NCBI RefSeq assembly: GCF_000820185.1 | Contig: NZ_CDCA01000011.1 | Location: forward strand, 52,937-116,936 | DNA: 64,000 bases | From: Aeromonas tecta | Lineage (GTDB): Bacteria > Pseudomonadota > Gammaproteobacteria > Enterobacterales > Aeromonadaceae | Direction of reading: 5' to 3' | Shown: positions 29,744 through 38,546 of the stretch, one piece after another | Numbering within the stretch: the stretch's first letter is position 1 | Layout: each line of letters begins with the position of its first letter | Translations under genes and position numbers: made by a program | Notes under the pieces: model-generated | Databases searched by the model: none | The model's input: the letters and a program-made list of their open reading frames with translations, nothing else | Told to the model about the DNA's origin: nothing

Positions 29744-31191
29744 GCGGAGGTGCTCGTCTTGTTCGGAGTCAGCTCCACCTTGCCCCGGGCCAGCTGTGCT
29801 TCCAGTGCCTCCAGAGTGACGCCCTTGGTCTCTGGCACCTTGCGGTAGATGAAGACGAGACCGGCGAAGCAGATTAGGCCGTAGAGCAGGAAGCTACCCG
29901 CCGCCCCCAGCCCGGCGTTGAGCAGCGGGAAGGTATAGGTCAGCACGAAGCAGGCGATCCACAGCGCCAGGGTACCGGCCGACATAGCCAGACCGCGCAC
30001 CCGGTTCGGGAAAATCTCGGAGAGCAGCACCCAGGTGACCGGCGCCAGGGTCAGGGCATAGATGGCGATAGCCGCCAGCACCAGCAACAGTACCGGCATT
30101 CCCAGCACGTCGTTCGCATAGGCTGCCGCGATCAGGCCATAGATGAGCGTGAGGCCGGCGGAGCCTATCAGCATCAGCTTGCGGCGACCTATCTTGTCCA
30201 CCATGGGCAGCGCAATCAGGGTAAACAGCAGGTTGATGAGGCCGGTCGCGACGATGGACTTCAGGGTGCTGTTGATGTCAAAGCCGGCGGAGGCGAAGAT
30301 CTCCTGCGCGTAGTTGAAGATGACGTTGATGCCGCACCACTGCTGGAACACCGCCAGTACTATCCCGATGATGAGGATGGGGCGCACCGAGGGCTTGCCG
30401 AGTTCGGCAAGGGAAACCTTGTGCGTCTCCCCCACCAGGGTCTGGCGGATCTCGGCCAGGGTCTGACTGGCATAGGCATCGCCGCCAATCTTGCTCAGCA
30501 TGCGGGAGGCCTGCTCATACTGGCCATCTTTGGCCAACCAGCGGGGGGACTCCGGCACGAAGAACATCAGCACCAGGAACGCCAGGGCGGGTATCAGCTC
30601 GGCCCCGAACATCCAGCGCCAGCCGGACTGGCCGTTCCAGGTTGCCAGGATATCGGCCTGGGTCGCTTGGCTCGCGACGGGATCGGCGATCATCAGGTTC
30701 ACCAACTGGGCGGCCAGCACGCCGATGACGATGGTGAGCTGGTTAATGGCCACAAACTTGCCACGTTTGTCGGCGGGACTTATCTCGGCGATATACATGG
30801 GCGAGAGCGCCGAGGCCAGACCGATACCTATGCCGCCGATGATGCGATAAACCACAAAGAGGTCGAAGTCGCTCGCCAGGGCGGTGCCCCAGGCGGAAAC
30901 GGTGAACAGGACGGCGGCCAGGATCAGCGGCTTCTTGCGGCCGTAGCGATCGGAAGACCAGCCGGAGATGGCGGCGCCCAGCACGCAGCCCACCAGCGCC
31001 GAGCTCATGGCCCAGCCGGATTGGGAAGGATCCGTGATGCCGAAGTAGGCCTCGTAGAACGGCTTGGCTCCGCCTATCACCACCCAGTCATAACCGAACA
31101 ACAGGCCACCGCAGGCTGCCACCAGGCAGATCATCCATATGTAGCTCATGTTGAGCCTGTTGCTATCTAATTGATGTTGTGTGTGTTCCAT
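29740..31191 (-). CDS. MFS sugar porter (SP/XylE-GalP family)
   Basis: A 483-residue major facilitator with 12 transmembrane segments. Sugar-porter signatures are present: 'SGWSSDRYGRKKPL' and 'DKIGRRKLM' (the two RxGRR loops), 'VPESPRWLAKDGQ' after TM6, 'QQWCGINVIFNYA' in TM7 and 'PETKGVTLE' at the C-terminus. It is expected to import a monosaccharide by proton symport. It lies between the DUF5107-TPR gene (73 bp upstream, hairpin in the gap) and the coupled epimerase gene, forming a three-gene operon divergent from a ROK repressor. Confidence 0.92.
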   Translation of the reverse strand: MEHTQHQLDSNRLNMSYIWMICLVAACGGLLFGYDWVVIGGAKPFYEAYFGITDPSQSGWAMSSALVGCVLGAAISGWSSDRYGRKKPLILAAVLFTVSAWGTALASDFDLFVVYRIIGGIGIGLASALSPMYIAEISPADKRGKFVAINQLTIVIGVLAAQLVNLMIADPVASQATQADILATWNGQSGWRWMFGAELIPALAFLVLMFFVPESPRWLAKDGQYEQASRMLSKIGGDAYASQTLAEIRQTLVGETHKVSLAELGKPSVRPILIIGIVLAVFQQWCGINVIFNYAQEIFASAGFDINSTLKSIVATGLINLLFTLIALPMVDKIGRRKLMLIGSAGLTLIYGLIAAAYANDVLGMPVLLLVLAAIAIYALTLAPVTWVLLSEIFPNRVRGLAMSAGTLALWIACFVLTYTFPLLNAGLGAAGSFLLYGLICFAGLVFIYRKVPETKGVTLEALEAQLARGKVELTPNKTSTSA

Positions 31192-31229
31192 GACGCTATC
31201 TCTCTATCAATTGAATTGTAGGGTGCAAG

Positions 31230-31254
31230 GGCGCCCCTACCTTGGCGGGGCGCC
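31230..31254 (-). promoter_or_regulatory. Hairpin in the spacer between the DUF5107-TPR gene and the sugar porter gene
   Basis: Perfect 8-bp GC stem (31230-31237 with 31247-31254) with a 9-nt loop and no T-run, so more likely an mRNA-stabilising or attenuating hairpin inside the operon than a full terminator. Confidence 0.55.
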
Positions 31255-31263
31255 ATTTTGTTG

Positions 31264-34200
31264 TTATGGGTGGAGACGAGGCAGGCGGCTGACGAGGCGC
31301 AGCAAGTGCTCCTTGTCGTGGGCCGGGTTCAGGGCGAGCAGCGCCATCAGGGCTTGCTCACTCTCCTCCTCGCGGCCCAGTCCCAGCAGGCCGAGCGAGC
31401 GCACCAGCAAGCAGTGCTGACGGTGTTTCTGTTGAGGATCGTCGTCGAGCACGATGAGATCGGGCAGGGAGACGGCGAAGAAATCCGCCTCGACCCGCTC
31501 GTTCATGACCTCGTCAGCCCAGGCCACCATGCCCGAGAACAGATCCTGGGCCTCCTGCGTCCGGCCGAGGCGGGCCAGCGCCATTCCACGGTAGAAGAGG
31601 TAGTCCACCGGCTGATCGTTGTAGTAGCGGCTCGCCCCCAACGACCCCTCCCCCAGGCAGGCCAGTTGCAGGCTCTGCTCGGCCAGGCTCTGGTTGTCAC
31701 AGGCCTGATGGCAGAGCGCCAGCAGGAAGTGAATGTCGTTGTCGGTTTGACCCACCAGGCGCCCTTCCCCCAGGTTGAGGGGATAGTGCAGCGCCTGTTG
31801 CAGCAGCGAGATAGCCTGCTGGTGATTCCCCAGTGCCATCAGCGCCAACGCGCGCCGTTGCTGGTTGATGAGGTATTGCCCCGTCACCTTGCCCTCACCC
31901 CCTTCCCAGGGATGGAACTCGCGTAGTCGCAATATCTCGGCCGCCGCCTCCAGTTTGCCCTCGATGTGGTAGAGGCTGAGCAGTTCGGCGGTCAGATCGT
32001 CGCGCTTGAGGGCTACGCTGCGGTGCACCTCCAGCAGACTCAGTCGTTCGGCGGGCGCCATGCCGCTGCGTTTGTGCAGCTGATCCAGCTCGAACAGCAG
32101 GCGGGCATCATCATCGCGCAGCGCGAAGGCGCGGCTCAGACAGTGCTCAGCCACTGCCAGATCGCCGCTCTTGTTGAAGTGGTAGATGCCGAGGCAGCGC
32201 CAGGCACCGGCGAACTGCGGCGCTCGTTCACAGACCCCTTGCCACAGGGCGATGGCCTGCTCGTAGCGACGCTTGCTGTAGTGGAAGCACCCCAGCAGGT
32301 ACTGGGCGAACCCGCTGTTTGGCAGCCGCTCGAGCATGGCGACCTCCCCCAAGGTATTGGGGAAACGCACCTTGTGAGCAAACGCCTGCTCCGCCCGCGC
32401 CAGCAGCGCCGCTTGCGCCTCGCCTTCGGGCAGCAGGCTGGCCTGGAACAGCAGCGGCAGCGTCTCTTCCACCGGCACTGAGGCCAGCAGCCGTTGCGCC
32501 AGCTCGGGGCGACCCAGCTCCAGCAGGTTGCTCGCGAGGAAACAGAGGTTCACGCCGCGGCCGTTGCACAGGGTGCGCAGCGCCTCGAGATCCGCCGCCT
32601 GCTCGCTGGCCAGCCAGCGCAGGAAGGCGAGCTGGTAGTGCAGCGGATAGCACACTCGCTGCTCGTCGATGTAGCCCAGTGCCTCCTCGCGCTCGCCGCA
32701 CTCCAGCAAGGCAAGTGCCTTGAGGGCGATGGCGCCGTAGTGGGTACCGTTCACGGCCAGGCTGCGCTCGACAAATTGCAGCGCCTGCGCCGGATCCCGG
32801 CGCACCATGGCGATGCGGGCCAGGCCATGGAAACCGCTGTCCCGGCAGTTGCCGCTCCAGGTCGCCTTGTGGAAGTCGTCGAAGGCGGCATCGAACTGGC
32901 CGAGACGCTCCCCGATATGGCCGCGCATCAGGCTCGCCTTGCCGCACTGGGGGTTCTTGTTGAGACGATGGGCCCGCGCCAACGCCTTGTCGGCATGGCT
33001 CAAGGCCTGCTCGTAGTTAGCACGGTTGTATTCGAGGGTGGCCAGCGCCAGGTTGCAGCGATAATCCCCGCCATCCAGCGCCAACGCACGCAGGTAGTAG
33101 TCGAACGGCGAGCGGCTCGCGTGCAGGTACTGCTCCAGATGCTGACCGATGAAATAGAGCTCATCGACCGACTCCAGCTCCCGCGCGGGCAGTGGCGCCG
33201 TCGCCGGATCCGGCAACGCCTCGCCCGCGGGCTCGTGCTCCAGATAACTCAAGATGACCTGGTCGTACTCATCCAGCAGCCGCACCCTCAGGCGCGCCTC
33301 GCTGGTGATGGCAACCTGCTCCAGCCAGACCTGGCCCGGTTGCAGCTCGATGGGCTGGCTCAGCAACACGCCGCTCTCATCGCTCACCTCGAAGCGCACC
33401 CGACACAGCGGGGCTATCGCGTAAACGCCGCACAGCAGCCCGTCCTCGACGCGCTCCAGCTTGAGCGCGGCGCGGGTGTTCGCGTTTTGCAGGGTGCCCA
33501 GGGTGTTATATGGCAGGAAGTTCTGGACGAAGATCTTCTCCTCCCCCGCATCCAGCCAGGTGAAATCGGGCTGGTTATCGGTGTAGACCCCGGTCATCAG
33601 CTCGATATAGGGGCCGTTGTCATCGGTCAGGTTGCGATCCCAGGCGAGGCCAAAATCACAGCTGCCCCAGCTCCACTGCTTCTTGCCCGGCGAGACGTGG
33701 TGATCCGCCACGTGGAGCAGGCCACCTTGCTCGCCATGGCAGTAGGCGCCGACAAAGTCGTAGCCAGACTTGTCCGCCATGTAGGAAGTCGGCACCGGAA
33801 TGTTGCGGTAACGGGAGATATCTACCCCTGCGGAGTAATCCACCTTGTAGTAGGTGCCGTGGGCGATGGGGAAGGCGCTGACGTCACGCTTGCCGTGGTC
33901 ATAGACGGCGGTGACATCGGGCGGGAAGACGCTCTGGTGATCGTCGCCTCCCTTGACGGCCGGGTTGGACCACCACAGGAAGTGGCGTGGGGTGTCGTTG
34001 CCGTTGAACACCTTGCCGGTGATCTCGATCAGCGCCTTGTCCGGGTAGAGGGTAAAACCGGCCATCACCTGCAGGCCGCGCATCGCCTCCACTTCTCCCA
34101 GCCAGACGGTTTTGGCGCCGCCATCCCTCTCCTGGATGGTGAAATCTACCGGCATGTAGGTAGTCGGTCTGTGGTGCTGCGGCCAGTTGAACTCGATGCC

Positions 34201-34542
34201 ACCAGAGATCCAGGGCCCCACCAGGCCCACCAGCGCGGGTTTGATCACCTCGTTGTAGTAGACGAAGTCGCGCTGCATCACCTTGTCGTAGGCGCGATGG
34301 ATGCGGCCACCAAGTTCGGGCAGCAGCATCACCTTGATGAAGTCGTTCTCCAGCCAGACCGCCTGATAGGTCTTCATCTGCTTCTGGCCGGTGAGGGTGT
34401 CGATCACGCCATAGGGATAGACGGCGCCCGAGGAGCCCTGATAGACCCGCTTCTCGAGAAACATGGGGTTCGGATCTTCGGCACCGACCTCGTAGGTCGG
34501 CAGGGTAACGGCTTCAACCCAGACATTTACATCAGCTCTCAT
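31264..34542 (-). CDS. DUF5107 and tetratricopeptide-repeat protein, 1092 residues
   Basis: A very large cytosolic-looking protein without signal or membrane segments. The N-terminal ~410 residues match the DUF5107 type of beta-sandwich related to galactose mutarotase and glycoside-hydrolase domains ('LLPELGGRIHRAYDK', 'GGIEFNWPQHHRPT', 'HFLWWSNPAV', 'WGSCDFGLAWDRNL'), rich in Trp, His, Asp and Glu as in sugar-binding pockets. A linking beta domain follows, and from about 490 to the end run TPR-like helical repeats ('YDYYLRALALD', 'GDYRCNLALATLEYNRANYE', 'FLLALCHQA'). The ATG at 34542 has GAGG 8 nt upstream; the ATG at 34563 has none. It is first in an operon with a sugar porter and an epimerase, so a role in handling the same sugar or oligosaccharide is inferred; enzymatic activity is unproven. 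Confidence 0.8.
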   Translation of the reverse strand: MRADVNVWVEAVTLPTYEVGAEDPNPMFLEKRVYQGSSGAVYPYGVIDTLTGQKQMKTYQAVWLENDFIKVMLLPELGGRIHRAYDKVMQRDFVYYNEVIKPALVGLVGPWISGGIEFNWPQHHRPTTYMPVDFTIQERDGGAKTVWLGEVEAMRGLQVMAGFTLYPDKALIEITGKVFNGNDTPRHFLWWSNPAVKGGDDHQSVFPPDVTAVYDHGKRDVSAFPIAHGTYYKVDYSAGVDISRYRNIPVPTSYMADKSGYDFVGAYCHGEQGGLLHVADHHVSPGKKQWSWGSCDFGLAWDRNLTDDNGPYIELMTGVYTDNQPDFTWLDAGEEKIFVQNFLPYNTLGTLQNANTRAALKLERVEDGLLCGVYAIAPLCRVRFEVSDESGVLLSQPIELQPGQVWLEQVAITSEARLRVRLLDEYDQVILSYLEHEPAGEALPDPATAPLPARELESVDELYFIGQHLEQYLHASRSPFDYYLRALALDGGDYRCNLALATLEYNRANYEQALSHADKALARAHRLNKNPQCGKASLMRGHIGERLGQFDAAFDDFHKATWSGNCRDSGFHGLARIAMVRRDPAQALQFVERSLAVNGTHYGAIALKALALLECGEREEALGYIDEQRVCYPLHYQLAFLRWLASEQAADLEALRTLCNGRGVNLCFLASNLLELGRPELAQRLLASVPVEETLPLLFQASLLPEGEAQAALLARAEQAFAHKVRFPNTLGEVAMLERLPNSGFAQYLLGCFHYSKRRYEQAIALWQGVCERAPQFAGAWRCLGIYHFNKSGDLAVAEHCLSRAFALRDDDARLLFELDQLHKRSGMAPAERLSLLEVHRSVALKRDDLTAELLSLYHIEGKLEAAAEILRLREFHPWEGGEGKVTGQYLINQQRRALALMALGNHQQAISLLQQALHYPLNLGEGRLVGQTDNDIHFLLALCHQACDNQSLAEQSLQLACLGEGSLGASRYYNDQPVDYLFYRGMALARLGRTQEAQDLFSGMVAWADEVMNERVEADFFAVSLPDLIVLDDDPQQKHRQHCLLVRSLGLLGLGREEESEQALMALLALNPAHDKEHLLRLVSRLPRLHP

Positions 34543-34566
34543 TTCGCTCGCCTCATTAAACATTAA

Positions 34567-34658
34567 TTAGTAAATGTTTCAGTGAGGCGAGTTTAGAATG
34601 AGCATTACGGCGCGTATCGCTGAAAGGTCACGCAATACAGTAAGCGGAGTTTAGTAAA
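34567..34658. promoter_or_regulatory. Divergent control region with two TTAGTAAA repeats
   Basis: The octamer TTAGTAAA occurs at 34567-34574 and again, in the same orientation, at 34651-34658, one beside each divergent start; a related TTTAGAAT lies between (34592-34599). The placement suits binding by the adjacent ROK regulator or looping between two sites. Operator identity is inference. Confidence 0.5.
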
Positions 34659-34661
34659 GAG

Positions 34662-35882
34662 ATGATCACCGGCTTGAACAACCAGAAGGTGCGTCAGCAC
34701 AACAAAAGGGTACTGCTGGCGCTGCTCTACCGCCTCAAGGAGGCGAGCAAATCGACCCTCGCCCGCCACAGCGAGCTCTCAATTCCGGCGGTCAGCAAGG
34801 TGCTCGACGAGCTCGCCGCCGAGGGCGCCATCAGCCACAGCGCCCTGAATCTCTCCCAGCGCGGCATCAGCGGCGGCAGCTATCGCATCGCGAGCGGCAG
34901 CGGGGCCATTCTATGCCTGAATATCAGCCCCACCAGCCTGGAGAGCATCCTGGTAGACAGCCAGATAGCGCCGCTTGACACATTCAACGGCCAACAGATA
35001 GCCCCCCAGACGCCGGACGCCTTGCTGCGCCTGATCGAAGAGTGCTACTACCAGCACAAGCGCCGCCATAAGGGATTGACGATCCGGCTGGCGCTGGCGG
35101 TGCATGGCCAGGTCAACCCGGCGACCGGCGTCTCCCAGACCATGCCGCAGGCGCCCTGGCACGCCCCGGTCGAACTCAAATACCTGCTGGAGGAGCGCCT
35201 CGGCTGCGAGGTGATGGTGGATAACGACTGCACCATGCTGGCGCTGGCACAAAAGTGGCAGGGCCAGGAAGAGCGCAGGGATCTGTGCGTCATCAACGTC
35301 GATTACGGCATCGGCTCGGCCTTCATCATCAACGGCCAGATCTACCGGGGCGCGCTCTTTGGCAGTGGCCAGATAGGCCACACCATCATAGATCCGGATG
35401 GCAGCGCCTGCGTCTGTGGCCGCTACGGCTGCCTGGAGACTGTGGCCTCGCTCTTCGCCATCAAGAAGCGGGCGCGGATCTTTCTCAAGCAGCACACCGG
35501 CGACGACGCCACGCCGCTCACCAGGGGAGAGCTCAGCACGGCCCAGCTGATCGCCCATTATCGACAGGGGAACACCATGATCCGCACCTTGGTGGACGAG
35601 GGGGCGAGAGCCATCGGCCTGAGCCTCTACAACTTCCTCAACATCCTCAACATCAACCGCATCTACCTCTATGGCCGCAGCTGTGACTTTGGCGACCACT
35701 GGCTGCAAACCATCGTCAACCAGACCGGCGCCAACCCGTTCGACTGCAGCGATGTGGTCAATCAGACGCATATCCGCTTCGGCCAGCTCGATCGCGCGCA
35801 GCAGGTGATGGGCATCGGTTATCTCTATGTGGAGCGGGCGCTGGAACACGGCCAGGCCGGCAACCAGCGCTTCGACAAATAA
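34662..35882 (+). CDS. ROK-family transcriptional repressor (NagC/Mlc/XylR type)
   Basis: A 406-residue regulator. The N-terminal winged helix ('LARHSELSIPAVSKVLDELA') is followed by a ROK sugar-kinase-like domain with 'VNVDYGIGSA'-type phosphate-loop region, H240 in 'GHTIIDPDG' and the zinc site 'CVCGRYGC' (C250, C252, C257). The catalytic DxGxT of ROK kinases is not kept ('INVDYGIGSAF'), as expected for a regulator. ROK repressors release DNA upon binding a sugar or when an EIIB sequesters them. It is divergent from the DUF5107-TPR/porter/epimerase operon and is most likely its local repressor. A terminator follows at 35916. Confidence 0.9.
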   Translation: MITGLNNQKVRQHNKRVLLALLYRLKEASKSTLARHSELSIPAVSKVLDELAAEGAISHSALNLSQRGISGGSYRIASGSGAILCLNISPTSLESILVDSQIAPLDTFNGQQIAPQTPDALLRLIEECYYQHKRRHKGLTIRLALAVHGQVNPATGVSQTMPQAPWHAPVELKYLLEERLGCEVMVDNDCTMLALAQKWQGQEERRDLCVINVDYGIGSAFIINGQIYRGALFGSGQIGHTIIDPDGSACVCGRYGCLETVASLFAIKKRARIFLKQHTGDDATPLTRGELSTAQLIAHYRQGNTMIRTLVDEGARAIGLSLYNFLNILNINRIYLYGRSCDFGDHWLQTIVNQTGANPFDCSDVVNQTHIRFGQLDRAQQVMGIGYLYVERALEHGQAGNQRFDK

Positions 35883-35915
35883 GGATTACCCCGCGTAGCC
35901 CTTGTCCACACCCGC

Positions 35916-35946
35916 AAGGATGGCTGGCGTCCTGCCAGCCATCCTT
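35916..35946 (+). terminator. Terminator of the ROK regulator gene
   Basis: Perfect 13-bp stem (35916-35928 with 35934-35946), loop of 5, followed by a short T-rich tail. Confidence 0.75.
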
Positions 35947-36300
35947 TCTGCAACAGCCGGCTTGGCGCTATCTATGGGCTATGGGTTGGCCGACCCAAGC
36001 CCAATGGTGAAACACCGCTGGCGCAAGTGCAGACCCAGCCATCCGCATCCATGATCCAGCCCCGTTGTAGCTCCGCGTAGAGTATGACCCAGGCACCATC
36101 AAGAAAGCAGAGCCGGGCCCAGCAGTACCTGATAGCCCCCGCGATTAGGCGAACAGTAGTGGGACGCCCCTCCGATAGGGATAAGCGGGCATAGCCTGAA
36201 TCTTCCCCCCGCATGGGGAGTCTCTGTCCATCGGTGATAGGAGTGCCAAGGGGAGAAGAATATGATGGGCCCATCACCCAGTTAAAGAGCCCGGATCAAG
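35947..36300. other. Intergenic region before the zinc-ribbon gene
   Basis: About 350 bases. A 101-codon minus-strand frame (35972-36277) lacks coding character. Nothing else was identified. Confidence 0.35.
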
Positions 36301-36576
36301 ATGAGCACCCAGAGCAAAGATCAACAGCAGACAGAGCCGCAGAGCGAGATCCATCCCTGCGATCAGTGCGGTGAGCGAACCCGCCATCTGGTGGTGCTGG
36401 TCCCCCGCGATCACAGCCAGGACATCATGCCCAAGGAGAAATCCAAGGCCTTCTGGCATGCCTTTCGTGCCAGCACCATCACCAACTGGGCATTTGGCTC
36501 GACCCTGGCCTATCAGACCACCCATGTGCGGCACCTGATCTGCGAGCGCTGCGGCGAGAAATTTCTCGAGTATTAA
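36301..36576 (+). CDS. Small zinc-ribbon protein, 91 residues
   Basis: Two CxxC pairs (the first in 'HPCDQCGERT' near residue 20-23, the second in 'LICERCGEKF' near the C-terminus) form a predicted zinc ribbon, separated by a hydrophilic and then helical stretch ('EKSKAFWHAFRAS', 'FGSTLAYQTTHV'). No function is known to me. The N-terminal ~15 residues are Gln/Glu-rich and probably disordered. Codon use is like the chromosome, unlike the AT-rich gene that follows. It marks the left border of the low-GC patch. Confidence 0.7.
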   Translation: MSTQSKDQQQTEPQSEIHPCDQCGERTRHLVVLVPRDHSQDIMPKEKSKAFWHAFRASTITNWAFGSTLAYQTTHVRHLICERCGEKFLEY

Positions 36577-36964
36577 GCCTTGTTCTCAAACTGTTGGCTC
36601 GTCTGCGGTTAGTCGAGTCGACCCGGATTGTGCAAATAGCACCCTGCTAATAATCGATTTGTTGATCCTGAGCCAGTTTTTATCGGCTCCCTGTTTTGCT
36701 CTTCTGACACCTTGGTTAAGATGCTCCACTTGGCTACCAATCTAATTACGGATCTCCATTCATGACACGGGTCTATCATTCTTCACCGGATCATTCGCGG
36801 GGGCAAAAGCAGCATGTTGGAGATTTAAACTTAGGGCAGTAGCCTGTCCGATAAAGACCTGAAGAGTCTTGATCATACTTTCGCGACAGTCCGGTTACGC
36901 TACGTTAATCGACATACGGTCATCGATCATTAAAAGTAATAATAAACTAGGGTGTTTTTATAAG
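36577..36964. other. Left flank of the AT-rich patch
   Basis: About 390 bases in which G+C falls toward the RES-domain gene. No integrase, transposase or tRNA could be recognised; presumably includes the promoter of the gene at 36965. Confidence 0.4.
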
Positions 36965-38110
36965 ATGAGTGATTTTCAAAAAGTATTGAATAAGTTATTG
37001 CAAGGGTATAAATTAAAACAACCATTCATCTATGAACCTTACAAAACAAATTATCGAGATGATTTAAAAGATAGGCTTGACAACTATTTAGACAGAATTA
37101 GAAAGCTCCAAAAAATTGGTTCCGTAGAGGCCTATTTGCATGATAACACATCAAAATTAGAGCGCGTTTGCGAACAAATAATAATGTCTCTTGATGAATA
37201 CTTATCTGGTAATGCAGGTAGCGCCTACGATGCCTTTGAAAGATTAATGGATTTACCTATTATTAAAGATAACATCCCTAAATTAGTAAGAGACATACAG
37301 CATTTTTTAAAGTCCGATGATAAGTTATATCGAGTTAGATGCTCAGACCATGAACTTTCAGAACGCAAAGATATGTTTCATATCCCATTCCATTTACGTC
37401 ACCTCGTTGGAACTCAGAGATATTCTATAGCCGGATTACCATGTTTATATTTAGGCACATCAATTTATGTATGTTGGCAAGAAATGGGTAAGCCAGATCT
37501 TAATAGAATGTATCTTTCACGATATGAATGCGTGAATGAAGAAAGTGTTAGCGTTATTAATTTTTCATATTCATTGGAAACACTAAAAAAAACAGAGTTT
37601 GAGAACTTATTCTTTCCTGAGGATGATGAACATGACGGAAATGTAGATCTTCAAAATGCCTATATTGTTATGTATCCATTATTGATAGCCTGTAGCTATA
37701 ATAGAGCATTCAATGGTGGTAACTTTAACATCGAATACATAATTCCTAACTTGCTTTTGCAATGGATTAGTAAAGAGAAATCCAATGTTTCCGGAATTAG
37801 TTATTTTTCAACAAAAACACCTCAATTGAGGCATAGTAAAATTGGTATTAACTTTGTGTTCCCTCCTGACCGAGCATTAGTTCAATTAAGTGGGTTTTGT
37901 GCAAAACTAAAAGAAAATTTTAATCTTACAAAACCTATTTCCTGGCAATTGCTTAATACAATAGACAGTACTGAAAAAACTGAGCAAGAATCAACTCCAC
38001 ACTTTGATAGTGTAGATGAAGGTTTCGTAAAACATTATAAGATGACGAGATTTTATAAGGTGGAGTGTTTACTTGAAAATATATTAAAAACAGATCATGT
38101 TGACATCTAA
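36965..38110 (+). CDS. RES-domain protein in an AT-rich island
   Basis: A 381-residue protein of roughly one-third G+C in a ~62% G+C setting. The N-terminal ~115 residues are helical and charged with no recognised domain. From about 120 the features of the RES domain appear: R123 and R125 in 'LYRVRCSD', then 'GTQRYSIAGLPCLYLGTS' with E173 in 'CWQEM', and S282 in 'GISYFSTK', the three residues that give the domain its name. RES domains are ADP-ribosyltransferase-like and in toxins such as MbcT and ParT consume NAD+ or modify a target. No Xre-type antitoxin gene is adjacent. The ATG at 36965 is the first strong start; the ribosome-binding site is weak. Domain call is by eye. Confidence 0.7.
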   Translation: MSDFQKVLNKLLQGYKLKQPFIYEPYKTNYRDDLKDRLDNYLDRIRKLQKIGSVEAYLHDNTSKLERVCEQIIMSLDEYLSGNAGSAYDAFERLMDLPIIKDNIPKLVRDIQHFLKSDDKLYRVRCSDHELSERKDMFHIPFHLRHLVGTQRYSIAGLPCLYLGTSIYVCWQEMGKPDLNRMYLSRYECVNEESVSVINFSYSLETLKKTEFENLFFPEDDEHDGNVDLQNAYIVMYPLLIACSYNRAFNGGNFNIEYIIPNLLLQWISKEKSNVSGISYFSTKTPQLRHSKIGINFVFPPDRALVQLSGFCAKLKENFNLTKPISWQLLNTIDSTEKTEQESTPHFDSVDEGFVKHYKMTRFYKVECLLENILKTDHVDI

Positions 38111-38546
38111 AACTATTATCCATATAAAATAATATCACTACCTATTGAAGCCATCCATTATAATATTTCGTGTGTTGAATCTTGCAAGCTCAGCGCCAAT
38201 CTACAGGTTGCGTAGGTTGGCGCTGGACGAAGTGAAACCCACCGCTCACCTAGAGATATAATCCTGCTTTTCAAGCACCGCCATTAATAATGGTGCGAAA
38301 TCAAAATAAACAAAAATGAAGAAACTCAAAAAATAAAGGGTGTTTCTCTCTATCTTTAGATCTGGTCTAACCATTACGGAACCTGTCGGTTTGCTCCTCG
38401 CCTTTATCCGGCATGACTTCCATATGGATTTGTTCTCGCCAGCGGCCGGCGCCTCTATCTGGTCATTGTTTTTTCTGCCGCTGCTTATGCGGGGATAACA
38501 TGGCTTGTCCATCACTTGATGAGCATTCGAAAGAAATCAGGGGAAA
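38111..38546. other. Right flank of the AT-rich patch with a palindromic repeat
   Basis: About 435 bases. Holds the hairpin at 38191-38225. A 49-codon plus-strand frame starting at a GTG near 38340 encodes a hydrophobic peptide but has no ribosome-binding site; not called. Confidence 0.4.
38191..38225. repeat. Imperfect palindrome resembling dispersed REP-type elements
   Basis: 14-bp arms (38191-38204 with 38212-38225) with one G-T pair and a 7-nt loop; no T-run. The right arm continues into GGACGAAGTGAAACCCACC, resembling the GTTGGGTTAGCG...GTAACCCAAC class of dispersed intergenic repeats seen in many gammaproteobacteria. Membership is by resemblance only. Confidence 0.5.

Noticed and set aside
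32494..34566. 690-codon plus-strand frame opposite the DUF5107-TPR gene
   Set aside because: Antisense shadow; the minus strand shows DUF5107 and TPR patterns and a ribosome-binding site.
35972..36277. 101-codon minus-strand frame before the zinc-ribbon gene
   Set aside because: No coding character or start signal.
38340..38490. 49-codon hydrophobic plus-strand frame after the RES gene
   Set aside because: GTG start without ribosome-binding site, no conservation information; too weak to call.
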